64,000 bases of DNA from Candidatus Nitrosocosmicus oleophilus (GTDB taxonomy: Archaea; Thermoproteota; Nitrososphaeria; Nitrososphaerales; Nitrososphaeraceae): contig NZ_CP012850.1 in the NCBI RefSeq assembly GCF_000802205.1, positions 1,860,001 to 1,924,000 on the forward strand. Direction: 5' to 3'. Each line of letters begins with the position of its first letter. Within the stretch, counting starts at the first letter, position 1. Both the position numbers and the translations under genes were made by a program. The notes below the pieces were generated by a model. That model was not told the origin of the DNA and searched no databases. It was given only the letters and a program-made list of their open reading frames with translations. This document shows positions 46,843 through 55,364 of the stretch, piece after piece.

Positions 46843-47457
46843 CTAGAATGAATCAAATCCCCCCGTATCCATTCCACCATCAGCACCCATATCGCTGAAC
46901 CCGCCAGTATCGCCCGTGTCCGAAGCACCCGTGTCCGAAGCACCCGTATCCGATGCTGCCCCTGAATCTTCAGCACCTGATCCTCCTGATTCATCCACCT
47001 GACCCTCAGTCTGAGCACTTTCGGCTGGATTCATAGCCATTCCCATAAAAGCCATCATAGATCCAAACATTACCATGCTCATTATGCCCGAAAACAGCAT
47101 CATCGGCATCCACATCCTGTTATCGTCCATATAACTTTGCATTTGACCTCTGTTACCAGTTTCATAGAGTTGTTGAAGTCGCTGTGATTTATGTGATAAT
47201 TCCTGTTTTTTTGAATCCAACAATTTCAGGCCCGTTTCTGAAATATGAAACTCCGTTTTCTTATTACCAAAAAACCCCTTCTTGACAACCGCGTTTATTA
47301 ATTTCTGATTTCTTAAGTCATTTATGATCAATTCTACTTCATCTTTAGATAACTTTGTAACCTTGGCAATGCTGTCTATCTTTTTCATACCCCTAGAGAT
47401 TGCGTCTAATACCATGAAATGATTGGGACTTTCATTAAAATTATTATTTGAAGACAT
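46843..47457 (-). CDS. winged-helix protein with membrane segment, copy 2
   Basis: 204 residues, a duplicate of 44542-45123 with the same three parts: winged helix (about 12-85), Met-rich hydrophobic segment (WMPMMLFSGIMSMVMFGSMMAFMGMAM) and an acidic Gly/Asp/Ser tail ending GGFDSF. Parts of the two genes are identical in DNA, for example 57 bp at 45061-45117 and 47395-47451, which suggests recent duplication or gene conversion. The longer tail comes from copies of a 15-bp unit that encodes SDTGA near 46915-46950. Inferred role: a membrane-bound regulator or sensor for the neighbouring repeat-protein genes. Confidence 0.75.
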   Translation of the reverse strand: MSSNNNFNESPNHFMVLDAISRGMKKIDSIAKVTKLSKDEVELIINDLRNQKLINAVVKKGFFGNKKTEFHISETGLKLLDSKKQELSHKSQRLQQLYETGNRGQMQSYMDDNRMWMPMMLFSGIMSMVMFGSMMAFMGMAMNPAESAQTEGQVDESGGSGAEDSGAASDTGASDTGASDTGDTGGFSDMGADGGMDTGGFDSF

Positions 47458-47552
47458 ACTTATTTATGGACAGATAATTATTTAAACTATAGATGCTTTT
47501 GTGTGTGCATGCTGTAAATATGATGATGAAAATTTAAAGAAATAATATCATA

Positions 47553-47753
47553 TTACCTGTGTGAGGCTGGACTAGTTTCATTGGTATTGTTCGAACCTAG
47601 ACTTAATGTCATATTCCCTCCTAGTAACGATTCAAGAGTTGGTTGTGTTTGATTACTGTCAAGAGGTTGTGCCAGTGCTGGGATCATAACCCCACTTATC
47701 GCAGTGATGGATACTAAAAGACCGATTAAAGCAATAAGATTAAAAATCTTCAT
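47553..47753 (-). CDS. small exported protein, 66 aa
   Basis: The ATG at 47753 (MKIFNLIALIGLLVSITAISGVMIPALAQ) starts a textbook signal peptide with a cut after LAQ. The mature peptide is about 37 residues, polar and Asn/Thr/Ser-rich (LGGNMTLSLGSNNTNETS). A TATA box lies 25 nt upstream. An upstream start at 47852 would put 33 unrelated residues before the signal peptide. It sits about 100 bp behind the winged-helix gene's start, so the two may share a regulatory region. Function unknown. Confidence 0.6.
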   Translation of the reverse strand: MKIFNLIALIGLLVSITAISGVMIPALAQPLDSNQTQPTLESLLGGNMTLSLGSNNTNETSPASHR

Positions 47754-47772
47754 ATAAATAAGAGGGAAATGT

Positions 47773-47782
47773 AGTATAAAAG
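47773..47782 (-). promoter_or_regulatory. TATA box of the small exported protein
   Basis: CTTTTATACT on the minus strand, centred 25 nt before the ATG at 47753. Confidence 0.5.
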
Positions 47783-48220
47783 TATTGTTATTGAATCCAT
47801 TTTTCTTGCAATACCATCTTGTAATGAAAAATAGATGAATAGATACGGCCATTCATATTAGACACTAACCCTTTGAAGCCTCATGCTTACAACTGATCTT
47901 TATTATCATAAATATTGAAAGTTCTGTCTGCTCCTATCTCATCTGTTGATGACTTGTGTTTGCAAATAATTGCATTTGAAGCTTAAAGTTTAATTCTCAT
48001 CAGCTGAGCTTGTTTTGTATTGGGTTGTAAAGGACTATGCATAAGATACGATAGAGTAGGCGGAGGAAAAGAATCTGTTTATGCTTTGGGATATAAGCGG
48101 TGCTCAGGATGCAGTTTATATATTAAATTTAGTGGTACGCGCTGTCCATGTTGTAATTACCCTTTGCGAACTAAAAAAAGAAATTAATAAGCCAAGTTCA
48201 AATTTAAACAAACAAAGGAT
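47783..48220. other. gene-free stretch
   Basis: About 440 bp. Frames that extend the next gene upstream to 48081 carry no domain and lie before its TATA box, so I treat this as non-coding. Confidence 0.4.
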
Positions 48221-48230
48221 ATTATTATAT
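48221..48230 (+). promoter_or_regulatory. TATA box of the ribbon-helix-helix gene
   Basis: ATTATTATAT is centred about 26 nt before the ATG at 48252 and supports that start over one at 48081. Confidence 0.45.
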
Positions 48231-48251
48231 TACCAGGAAAAATTCTATTGG

Positions 48252-48803
48252 ATGCATGACATTGGTAATCCAAGTTCGGGCGAATCCAAAAAAACTGCTA
48301 CCATGACATTTAGGATTGATGAAAACGTCTTAAATGTGCTGAGAACAGAATCGGATAGGGGTCAAATAACCTTAAACAGTCTGGTAAATCAGCTCCTCAA
48401 ACGCTATGTTGATTGGGATATGTTCGAACCTAAAGTTGGCATGATACCAATAGCAAAACCAATTGTTGTTGAATTATTTAAAAAGATGAGTAAAGAGGAA
48501 ATCACGAACATGGCTGTAAATATCGGTAAGGACGTAGTTCATGATATCGCATTATTTATGAAGAATCGGATGGACCTTGAATCATTTCTTTCTTGGTTTG
48601 AGACAAGAATGGCTAGTTCATTGACTGAAACTAATCACACGTTGCAAGATGGTTATCAAGTCTACGTATTAAAGCATGAACTCGGTGAAAATTGGTCATT
48701 ATATCATAAAATCATATTAGAATTAATGTTTAATGAAATATTCAATATGAAAGTAGATATTACGATAAGCAGTACAACAATCAGGTTCAAGTATAGAAGT
48801 TGA
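48252..48803 (+). CDS. ribbon-helix-helix-like DNA-binding protein
   Basis: 183 residues. Near the N-terminus, TATMTFRIDENVLNVLRTESDRGQITLNSLVNQLLKRYVDW (about 14-55) has the ribbon-helix-helix form: a short strand with alternating polar side chains, then two helices. A helical C-terminal part of about 125 residues follows (MSKEEITNMAVNIGKDVVHDIALFMKN, SFLSWFETRMASSL) and ends in a beta hairpin (FNMKVDITISSTTIRFKYRS). That part may bind a ligand or partner. The ATG at 48252 is chosen by the TATA box. No operator or toxin partner is visible. Confidence 0.7.
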   Translation: MHDIGNPSSGESKKTATMTFRIDENVLNVLRTESDRGQITLNSLVNQLLKRYVDWDMFEPKVGMIPIAKPIVVELFKKMSKEEITNMAVNIGKDVVHDIALFMKNRMDLESFLSWFETRMASSLTETNHTLQDGYQVYVLKHELGENWSLYHKIILELMFNEIFNMKVDITISSTTIRFKYRS

Positions 48804-49202
48804 ATTCCAAAAACAGATAATCCTTTTGATGTCGATTTATGCTACTCATAAAGATTTCTTCACCTTACAAATTTATATTATGTCGTTTATAGAAAGATCT
48901 TGGTTACACTTATCTAAGGATTTTAGAGAAAAAAGGCAAATATTAAACCAGCATTAGCTTCCAGTAATGACATGATGACATTGGAGGTGGACCTAAAGTT
49001 TGTGATATTCATATAAGGTTATTCTACTTCATAAAAAATGTGCAACTAGATCTTGGAATTGCCTTCCAATTTCTTTTTGTTTAGTGTATCATTATTACTT
49101 ATCAAGGCTACGTTACTAAATTACAAAATAATATTCTATAACTTTTTTACTATATAATTTTCTATAAATGTCTTTATATAGTTTTTTATGTAGTATAATT
49201 AG
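48804..49202. other. intergenic
   Basis: 399 bp; holds the promoter of the repeat protein (49172-49181) and nothing else I can name. Confidence 0.45.
49172..49181 (+). promoter_or_regulatory. TATA box of the repeat protein
   Basis: CTTTATATAG is centred about 27 nt before the ATG at 49203. Confidence 0.5.
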
Positions 49203-50009
49203 ATGAATAACAGATCATTAGCAAATAAAGCTATAATTACAACAACAGCGCTCGCAATCTCATTCATTCTTTTGATGGGACCTACATCGATGACACTGGG
49301 TGTTTTCGCACAAGGCAACTCACTTAATCAAGGAATCGGACAATCACAGGCTTCAACCCAACTAGGAATTTGTGTATCAGGCGATGGGACTTTAATTTCA
49401 TGTAATAACCTTAGCGTGCAAAACCAAGAAAATGAAGGTAACAATGCAGCAGCACAAAGTGGAGGAAGTGGTGATGATGACGATGACGGCGGCAACAGCG
49501 CCAACCAAGGAATCGGCCAATCACAAGAATCAGAACAAAGTGCATTATGTGTTTCTGGAGAAGGGACATTCATATCTTGTAACAACTTGAACTTCCAAAA
49601 CCAAGAAAATAGTGGAAGCAATGCACTATTACAAAGTGGAGGAAATGGTGGTGATGATGACGATTATAACGGCGGCAACAGCGCCAACCAAGGAATCGGC
49701 CAATCACAATCATCCAGTCAAAAAAGTGGAGTAGTCTCTGGTGACGATTCAGTATTATCAGGTAACAACATAAACGTACAAAACCAAGAAAATAGTGGAA
49801 ACAATGCAGCAGCACAAAGTGGAGGAAGTGGTGATGATGACGGTGACGATAACGGCGGCAACAGCGCCAACCAAGGAATCGGCCAATCACAAGACTCTGA
49901 TCAAAAAAGTGGAGTAGTCTCTGGTGACGATTCAGAAGGATCAGGGAACAACATAAACGTACAAAACCAAGAAAATGAAGGTAACAATGCAGCAGGACAA
50001 CAAGATTAG
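49203..50009 (+). CDS. exported four-repeat Gln/Asn/Gly-rich protein
   Basis: 268 residues: signal peptide (ending GVFAQG, about residue 38) and four units of about 60 residues. Each unit begins NQGIGQSQ, continues with a VSG-(D/E)-x(5)-S-x-NN core and QNQEN-x-G-x-N, and ends in an Asp/Gly linker (such as GGSGDDDDDGG). The first two units carry paired Cys (CVSG...SCNN); the last two have V and G instead. The pattern of regularly spaced Gln/Asn and small residues resembles curlin repeats, which form amyloid fibres or beta-solenoids. The Asp linkers could bind calcium. It is related to the one-unit protein at 46054. Inferred: a surface fibre or matrix protein. Confidence 0.7.
   Translation: MNNRSLANKAIITTTALAISFILLMGPTSMTLGVFAQGNSLNQGIGQSQASTQLGICVSGDGTLISCNNLSVQNQENEGNNAAAQSGGSGDDDDDGGNSANQGIGQSQESEQSALCVSGEGTFISCNNLNFQNQENSGSNALLQSGGNGGDDDDYNGGNSANQGIGQSQSSSQKSGVVSGDDSVLSGNNINVQNQENSGNNAAAQSGGSGDDDGDDNGGNSANQGIGQSQDSDQKSGVVSGDDSEGSGNNINVQNQENEGNNAAGQQD
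49320..49990 (+). repeat. four tandem repeat units within the exported protein
   Basis: Near-identical DNA blocks recur about every 180 bp, for example AACCAAGGAATCGGCCAATC at 49503, 49686 and 49869, and AACCAAGAAAAT at each unit end. Confidence 0.75.
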
Positions 50010-50025
50010 ACTAAAATAAACTTCG

Positions 50026-50056
50026 TTTTTTATTCTTTCATTTTTTTTGAATTTTT
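50026..50056 (+). terminator. T-rich terminator region
   Basis: Three T runs of five to eight residues lie within 30 bp directly behind the repeat-protein gene. Confidence 0.45.
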
Positions 50057-50475
50057 CACCGTATATTACAAATCATAATTTCATACCTTCTTTATACAAT
50101 TTCTTGTACAATTAGAAAGTGGAGGTATCATCTATGTGGAAATCCGATTGAAATGTTACTAATTAGTTAAACAATATTTGCTTATTAAAAAGTTGGTCCG
50201 ATAGATCTCTAAATGTAGGACTGCATCCTGATGTCCTATTGTTATTATCAAATTGAAAAAAAGGCTGTGATGGTAATGTGTTCAAATAGAATAGCTAAAT
50301 TCCCATCAAGTCTGGTGAAAACTCATGATTTTTTGCTCAGTTTTCAGTCAAATTGATAATCAATTTTAAAAAAAAGAGGTGTTCTTTTGTCTTGTTTTCA
50401 TCTACTCTGTGAATTGTTTATACTGTGTTGTGAAGCATTTGTATATGATGGTTTTGCTAAAATACTTAAAGAATT
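50057..50475. other. gene-free stretch
   Basis: About 420 bp; holds the promoter region of the following transporter (AAATACTTAAAG near 50460). Nothing else. Confidence 0.45.
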
Positions 50476-51894
50476 TTGAATTACAAATGGCTAGCATTAA
50501 GTAATACAACTATCGGCACCCTAATGGCGTCTCTTGATAGAAATATCGTCATAATCGCTCTTCCATCAATTGCTAACGAATTGCACACTTCACTGATTAC
50601 ACTTGTCTGGATAGCAATTGGGTACTGGGTAGTAACGGCTTCAATGTTATTGACATTTGGAAGACTTGCTGATATGTTTGGGCGAGTCAAATTGTATAAT
50701 CTCGGATTTGCATTATTTACGATCGGATCTGGACTTTGTTGTGTATCTCAAACCGGAGAACAATTAATTGTTTTTCGAATTATCCAAGCACTTGGGGCCG
50801 CTTTCATTTTTTCAAACAGCTCTGCCATTTTATCGGACTCATTTCCAGAATCTGAGAGAGGAAAAGCTTTGGGAATAAATCAAATATCCATTGTCGTGGG
50901 GTCGGTCATGGGTTTAGTGATTGGTGGGGCTTTAACCTCATATTTTGGATGGAGGTCTATATTCTGGATTAATATTCCGATTGGAATTTTTGCTACAGTA
51001 TGGGCATTCTCAAAACTAAAAGAATTGGGAACGATAAAAAAGGAAAAAATTGATTGGCTCGGAAATTTGTTATTTGCTGGGGGATTAATTTCCATCTTAC
51101 TCGGAATAACATTTGGGTCTTTTCATCTATTAAACATATTCGAAATAACTCTGTTTATACTGGTAGGAATCTCCTTGTTGGTACTATTTTACAAGAATGA
51201 GAAAAAAGTTAGTTTTCCAATGATGGATCTTAGCTTATTCAAACTTAGACTATTTACTAGTAGTAATATTGCGATTTTTTTTAACTCTCTTGCTCGTGGA
51301 GCCTTTACCTTCGTGATGGTGTTTTTTCTTCAAGGTCCAACAATGCTTTTAAACCCATTGGAATCGGGTATTTATTTAATTCCAGTCTCTCTAGCATTGG
51401 CCATAGTAGCTCCGATAACTGGTTGGTTTTATGATAAATACAGGTCTCAGATTATCTCTCAGACTGGATTGATAATATCTGCGATAGGTTTTATCTTACT
51501 GGCTACCCTGGGGTCAAGGATTTCATATGCAGATGCTATACTGCCACTAGCACTCATAGGAGCAGGATTGGGAATATTTACATCGCCTAACAGAGCCACC
51601 ATAATGAACTCTGTACCACCCAACAGGAGAGGGGTTGCTGCCGGTATCAGCACTACCTTGGTTATGGCTGGAAGCGCATTTAGTATCGGGTTGGTTTTTT
51701 TGATATTCTCTGCTTTATTACCAGCCGAAGTAGTCGTTGTGCTCTTCTCAGGATCGACAAACAGCACTCATCAAGATTCAATTCAATTCAATGACGCCGA
51801 CCTTGATAGATTTATTTTATCTATTCACGGGATATTCATTATTTCTGCTGTTTTGATGGTAATTTCAGTTTTGATTCAGCGCAAAATGAAATGA
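50476..51894 (+). CDS. MFS multidrug exporter, EmrB/QacA type
   Basis: A 472-residue, 14-TM proton-driven drug exporter. It has the DHA2 hallmark D1 region (LMASLDRNIVIIALPSIANEL), motif A GRLADMFGRVK (about 62-72), the TM4 motif FRIIQALGAAFIFSNSSAI and a TM5 motif with Gly and Pro (GLVIGGALTSYFGWRSIFWINIPIG). It is more similar to bacterial EmrB/QacA proteins than the other two MFS genes of this window are. The start is a TTG. No EmrA-type adaptor or TetR regulator lies next to it. The substrate is unknown. Confidence 0.87.
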   Translation: MNYKWLALSNTTIGTLMASLDRNIVIIALPSIANELHTSLITLVWIAIGYWVVTASMLLTFGRLADMFGRVKLYNLGFALFTIGSGLCCVSQTGEQLIVFRIIQALGAAFIFSNSSAILSDSFPESERGKALGINQISIVVGSVMGLVIGGALTSYFGWRSIFWINIPIGIFATVWAFSKLKELGTIKKEKIDWLGNLLFAGGLISILLGITFGSFHLLNIFEITLFILVGISLLVLFYKNEKKVSFPMMDLSLFKLRLFTSSNIAIFFNSLARGAFTFVMVFFLQGPTMLLNPLESGIYLIPVSLALAIVAPITGWFYDKYRSQIISQTGLIISAIGFILLATLGSRISYADAILPLALIGAGLGIFTSPNRATIMNSVPPNRRGVAAGISTTLVMAGSAFSIGLVFLIFSALLPAEVVVVLFSGSTNSTHQDSIQFNDADLDRFILSIHGIFIISAVLMVISVLIQRKMK

Positions 51895-52159
51895 GCGGAT
51901 TTTGAATCGAGCCTTTCTTTTGTAATATTGGGTTTGGAAAGGAAATGAACAAATACAATCGTTCTCCTTTTTTTTAGTAGGGGTTTTGTAGAAAATTGGT
52001 CATTAGATTTAACTATACTATTTATATTAGACGACTTCCATTAATCTTACTAGTGATAAAAAAATTATCATCGATAACAAATGAGCATTCGCTAGTATAT
52101 TTGTTAAATCCATTATGCTTTTCTGATGTACTGGGTATCAGCCTCCGGTTATCATTAAA

Positions 52160-52165
52160 GGAGGG
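52160..52165 (+). promoter_or_regulatory. Shine-Dalgarno pointing to a non-standard start
   Basis: GGAGGG lies 9-12 nt before the two ATA codons at 52175-52180 that open the HtrA reading frame, but about 100 nt before its first ATG (52265). Confidence 0.4.
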
Positions 52166-52264
52166 GTTTTCTAAATAATACCATTTGATTATGAGAATGA
52201 AAACATAATCATAAATGCAGTTGAAAAAGTTAACAAAGATGTAGTAAATATAGCCAGCGTAAGA

Positions 52265-53134
52265 ATGGTCAAGGATCAATTATTAAGAATTTTTCCAGTA
52301 GAAGGGGTAGGCTCTGGAGTAATAATAGACAAGAAGGGGTACATATTGACAAATAATCATGTCATTGAGAAGGCAAACAAGTTAAAAGTTACAACCACAG
52401 ATGGAAACGTTTATGACGGAACCGTGGTTGGAACAGACAGTATTACTGATTTAGCTATAATAAAGATCGAATCCAAAGACGCATTATCTTATGCCGAACT
52501 AGGTAATTCGGATGAATTGAAAATAGGACAAATAGTAATTGCGATTGGAAATCCCTTTGGGTTGGATGGGGGTCCATCTGTTACCGCGGGAATCATAAGC
52601 TCATTAAGCAGAAAATTACAATTTGAACGAGGTATCATGGAACTTGTTCAAACTGATGCATCGATCAACCCTGGTAATTCAGGGGGGCCACTCATAAATA
52701 CCAGAGGGCAGGTAATTGGCATAAATACTGCAAAAATGCCTTATGCGCAAGGTATAGGATTTGCAGTGCCAATAAATGTTGCAAAGTTGATAATAAATGA
52801 TCTAATTGTTAATGGACGCGTTACCAATAGACCATGGATAGGCATATCCACAATAAAGATTACAAGTGAATTAGCACATTCTTATGGACTACCGACCAAC
52901 CAGGGATCTTTAATTGCAGAGGTACAAAGTGATGGTCCAGCCTACATTGCTGATCTGCGTAAAGGAGATATCATAGAATCAGTGGATGGAATTAAGATAA
53001 CTGATCCATATCAGATTTCTAATCATATACGAAAGAGGAACATTAAAGACCGAATATTTATTCAAATCAATAGATATGGAAAAAAAATGAATAAGGAAAT
53101 CCAATTGATGCCTCATCCCACGAATTTTAATTAA
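52265..53134 (+). CDS. HtrA/DegP-like serine protease with PDZ domain
   Basis: A trypsin-fold protease with the catalytic triad His32 (TNNHV), Asp62 (TDLAII) and Ser139 (NPGNSGGPL), and one C-terminal PDZ domain (about 195-283, carboxylate-binding loop ISTIK and GPAYIADLRKGDII). It cleaves misfolded proteins. The first ATG (52265) begins inside the domain: the in-frame DNA back to 52175 encodes ENENIIINAVEKVNKDVVNIASVR, which matches the first strand of HtrA proteases (VVNI), yet it contains no ATG, GTG or TTG. A strong GGAGG precedes two ATA codons there, so initiation at ATA is possible. As read, no signal peptide or anchor is present. Confidence 0.85.
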   Translation: MVKDQLLRIFPVEGVGSGVIIDKKGYILTNNHVIEKANKLKVTTTDGNVYDGTVVGTDSITDLAIIKIESKDALSYAELGNSDELKIGQIVIAIGNPFGLDGGPSVTAGIISSLSRKLQFERGIMELVQTDASINPGNSGGPLINTRGQVIGINTAKMPYAQGIGFAVPINVAKLIINDLIVNGRVTNRPWIGISTIKITSELAHSYGLPTNQGSLIAEVQSDGPAYIADLRKGDIIESVDGIKITDPYQISNHIRKRNIKDRIFIQINRYGKKMNKEIQLMPHPTNFN

Positions 53135-53345
53135 GTAATTCCTAGAGTAGCATTTTCTAGCTTGACTTTAATAAGAAAAGAACATTTCTTTTTTTGGATA
53201 CATACATACCCATAATTTTGATCTATTCTTTAGACGAATTTGTGCGGTACGTTACTGATATGAGTATCTTATTCAGATAAAATTGCAAAATTAGTGTGGA
53301 CTCCAAAATTTTCTCTAAAATAGAACACAAAATTTTTCTTGTTTA

Positions 53346-53966
53346 TTACTGGTCTATGGTATCTTGTAAACCGTGTTCCAAGTCTTCTGAGAATGCTATT
53401 TGAGAAAGTGGTTTTCTCTGCCTGGGTTTTGTATTCTTGATTTTTAATTTTTCTGGTAAGCTATCATTAGTACCTTGGTAACCTATCGCGATCATAATTC
53501 CGACTTCAAATTCATCAGGTATTTTAAATACCTCTTTAGCCAAAGATACATTAAATCCGCCCATCTCATGCATAATTAAACCTTGGTTAAAACTTTCTAA
53601 GAACATATTTTCATTCGCGGCTCCCAGGTCATGAAAATAAAGTCTATTTGGGTCTTGACTTTCTGTATAGGACTTTTTTGTGATGGCACAAATCAAAATA
53701 GGTGCTTGTTTTGCAAAGGAATTTGATTCTAGAAGGACAGACTGGGCCTCAGATAATTTACTGGGATTATTGCTAGTAAAAACAATATAACGCCAAGGTT
53801 GTTCGTTTCTGGATGATGGTGTCCATCTCGCTGCCTCTAATATCGAAAAAAGCTTTGTTTTTTCCACCTTTCTGGTCGAAAATGCACGAGCACTCCATCT
53901 TTTTCTTAAAAGATCATGAATAGGATAGTCGTTTACCGCATGATTGTCTATGACGCTCTTCTCCAA
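53346..53966 (-). CDS. nitroreductase family flavoprotein
   Basis: An FMN-dependent NAD(P)H oxidoreductase of the nitroreductase fold, 206 residues. The N-terminal FMN-phosphate motif RKRWSARAFS (22-31) and the following AARWTPSSRNEQPWRYIVFT block are typical, as are the dimer helix LGAANENMFLESFNQGLIMHEMGGF and the GIMIAIGYQG strand that contacts FMN. Members reduce nitro-aromatics, quinones or flavins; the exact substrate cannot be told. The start is a TTG. It is a free-standing gene, convergent with the protease. Confidence 0.85.
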   Translation of the reverse strand: MEKSVIDNHAVNDYPIHDLLRKRWSARAFSTRKVEKTKLFSILEAARWTPSSRNEQPWRYIVFTSNNPSKLSEAQSVLLESNSFAKQAPILICAITKKSYTESQDPNRLYFHDLGAANENMFLESFNQGLIMHEMGGFNVSLAKEVFKIPDEFEVGIMIAIGYQGTNDSLPEKLKIKNTKPRQRKPLSQIAFSEDLEHGLQDTIDQ

Positions 53967-54078
53967 ATTCGATCAATAAGTAAATCCATGAATAACTAAT
54001 TAAAGTTCTTGATGGCTCCACTAATTTGAAAAATCCTGTGATTGGACCCTGATAAACCCAACACCACATTATTCAGTA

Positions 54079-54537
54079 TCATTTTCTTGAAATTGTGGAT
54101 TTCCTTCTCTTATTGTTTGTTAATTTCCTTACTTGTTGTCCATCTACTTCAATTTCTTGATCGGCTTGTTGGTTTCTTATGTTCAATTTTGCAACACGGG
54201 GGGTGGCCATGGCAAATTGAACGTGAAAACAAGTAGATGACTGACAGAGTGAGCACCGCAATTTTTCTTCATTAAAATGGATTTCCGTAACCTTATTTTC
54301 TTTAGAGTCTTTAATGTAGAGAGTATCCCTAGTGCAACCCTCCTCTGACAAGAAAGGGGCATAGTGTTTCAAAAATTCATCCTTTTCTAGTATCTCATGT
54401 AGTAACTCGTTTACAAATCCTCCAAAGTGTTCATTAATATAGGGATTTCTCTCTCTTTCCCTCTTCCATTTACTTCTTAACTCTTTTACAATGTTAACTC
54501 TTAAAGTAATTAATTCAGCAGAATTTGATCTAGGCAT
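54079..54537 (-). CDS. possible zinc-binding protein, unknown family
   Basis: 152 residues. The N-terminal part (1-70) is helical and charged (ELITLRVNIVKELRSKWKRERERNPYINEHF...LLHEILEKDEFL) and has the feel of a ribbon-helix-helix or other small DNA-binding unit. A central cluster C-x2-C-x4-C-x-H (LRCSLCQSSTCFHVQFAM, about 94-111) could bind zinc in a SWIM-like way. The tail is basic (NNKRRKSTISRK). I do not recognise the family. It sits between the nitroreductase (convergent side) and a divergent exported protein. Confidence 0.65.
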   Translation of the reverse strand: MPRSNSAELITLRVNIVKELRSKWKRERERNPYINEHFGGFVNELLHEILEKDEFLKHYAPFLSEEGCTRDTLYIKDSKENKVTEIHFNEEKLRCSLCQSSTCFHVQFAMATPRVAKLNIRNQQADQEIEVDGQQVRKLTNNKRRKSTISRK

Positions 54538-54675
54538 CTTTCTTTCTAGTCATTTTACATTATAGTGATATATAACTTTAATAATCAATGAAGTACAGCA
54601 AATATAGTACGTTATGCAGCGTAAAATGAGTTGATTTTATTCCTATTTCCTTATGTTCTATTCTCCGAACAGATG

Positions 54676-54685
54676 ATATTAAATA
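54676..54685 (+). promoter_or_regulatory. TATA box
   Basis: ATATTAAATA is centred 27 nt before the ATG at 54708. Confidence 0.5.
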
Positions 54686-54707
54686 CCTAGTGATTCTTTT
54701 GTTAATA

Positions 54708-55349
54708 ATGCATATTAAGCTCGTTATTTTTGCTATACTCCTTCCTTCATCTTTATTGCTATTATTGATGGGAACAACGAATTTTCAACAAGGTTATGTC
54801 GAAGCACAAACAAATTCGACCCAAGTATTCACCTCACCAAATCATACATTCAGTCTAAATTATCCTTTAGACTGGGAAATAGCCCCAAGAAATTCAACTT
54901 TCCCATATTATGGAGAGACTACAGCCTTAGTCCTTCGACCAATAATGAACGAGACTGTCACTCCATTAAATGAAATATTTTTTAGCATTTCTGTTAGCGA
55001 TGTAAAAAGGTTGCTAGAAGACAATAAGTCGTTACCAGCAGAGTTCCTAGACAAGTTAGTCGCTGATAAGATAAGTTCTTTTGAAGATCCATCATCGATT
55101 TATGGAAACTTGAATGTCAAGCTACTCGGAAATAATTACACCAGACTTGGTGATCACCCTGCCAAAGAGTTGACCTTTCTTACCCAAAATCTTGGAACAT
55201 TCGAAGTGGATACATATACAATCTATAATGACCAATTGTATCACGTCAATTTCATGGGTCCACAGTCAAAGGTGTCCCAACTGTACGAAGAGTTTCAACA
55301 AATCAAAGATTCATTTAGATTCTTGCCAAAGGATTTTGTCTCTGAGTAA
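54708..55349 (+). CDS. exported PsbP-like protein
   Basis: 213 residues from the ATG at 54708, chosen by the TATA box; a TTG 18 nt upstream is an alternative. A signal peptide (VIFAILLPSSLLLLLMG, cut near EAQTN) precedes a single PsbP/Mog1-like domain. It starts VFTSPNHTFSLNYPLDWEI, the classical entry strand with P-x-DW, continues through a long helix (LPAEFLDKLVADKISSF) and ends YEEFQQIKDSFRFLP. It is a shorter relative of 39097-39984. The role of these proteins in archaea is unknown; the plant and cyanobacterial members attach to photosystem II. Confidence 0.72.
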   Translation: MHIKLVIFAILLPSSLLLLLMGTTNFQQGYVEAQTNSTQVFTSPNHTFSLNYPLDWEIAPRNSTFPYYGETTALVLRPIMNETVTPLNEIFFSISVSDVKRLLEDNKSLPAEFLDKLVADKISSFEDPSSIYGNLNVKLLGNNYTRLGDHPAKELTFLTQNLGTFEVDTYTIYNDQLYHVNFMGPQSKVSQLYEEFQQIKDSFRFLPKDFVSE

Positions 55350-55364
55350 GTTAAGATCGAATGA

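Noticed and set aside
49328-49890. His-rich minus-strand frames
   Set aside because: Antisense of the Asp/Gly linkers (GAT/GAC read as ATC/GTC or CAT) in the exported repeat protein.
44542-50009. CRISPR-like repeat array in the repeat-rich region
   Set aside because: The repeats are in-frame coding units of variable length and there are no uniform spacers.
51996-52178. 60-codon frame upstream of the HtrA gene as its lost N-terminus
   Set aside because: It is in another frame and does not look like a signal peptide or anchor, so joining it by a frameshift is not supported.
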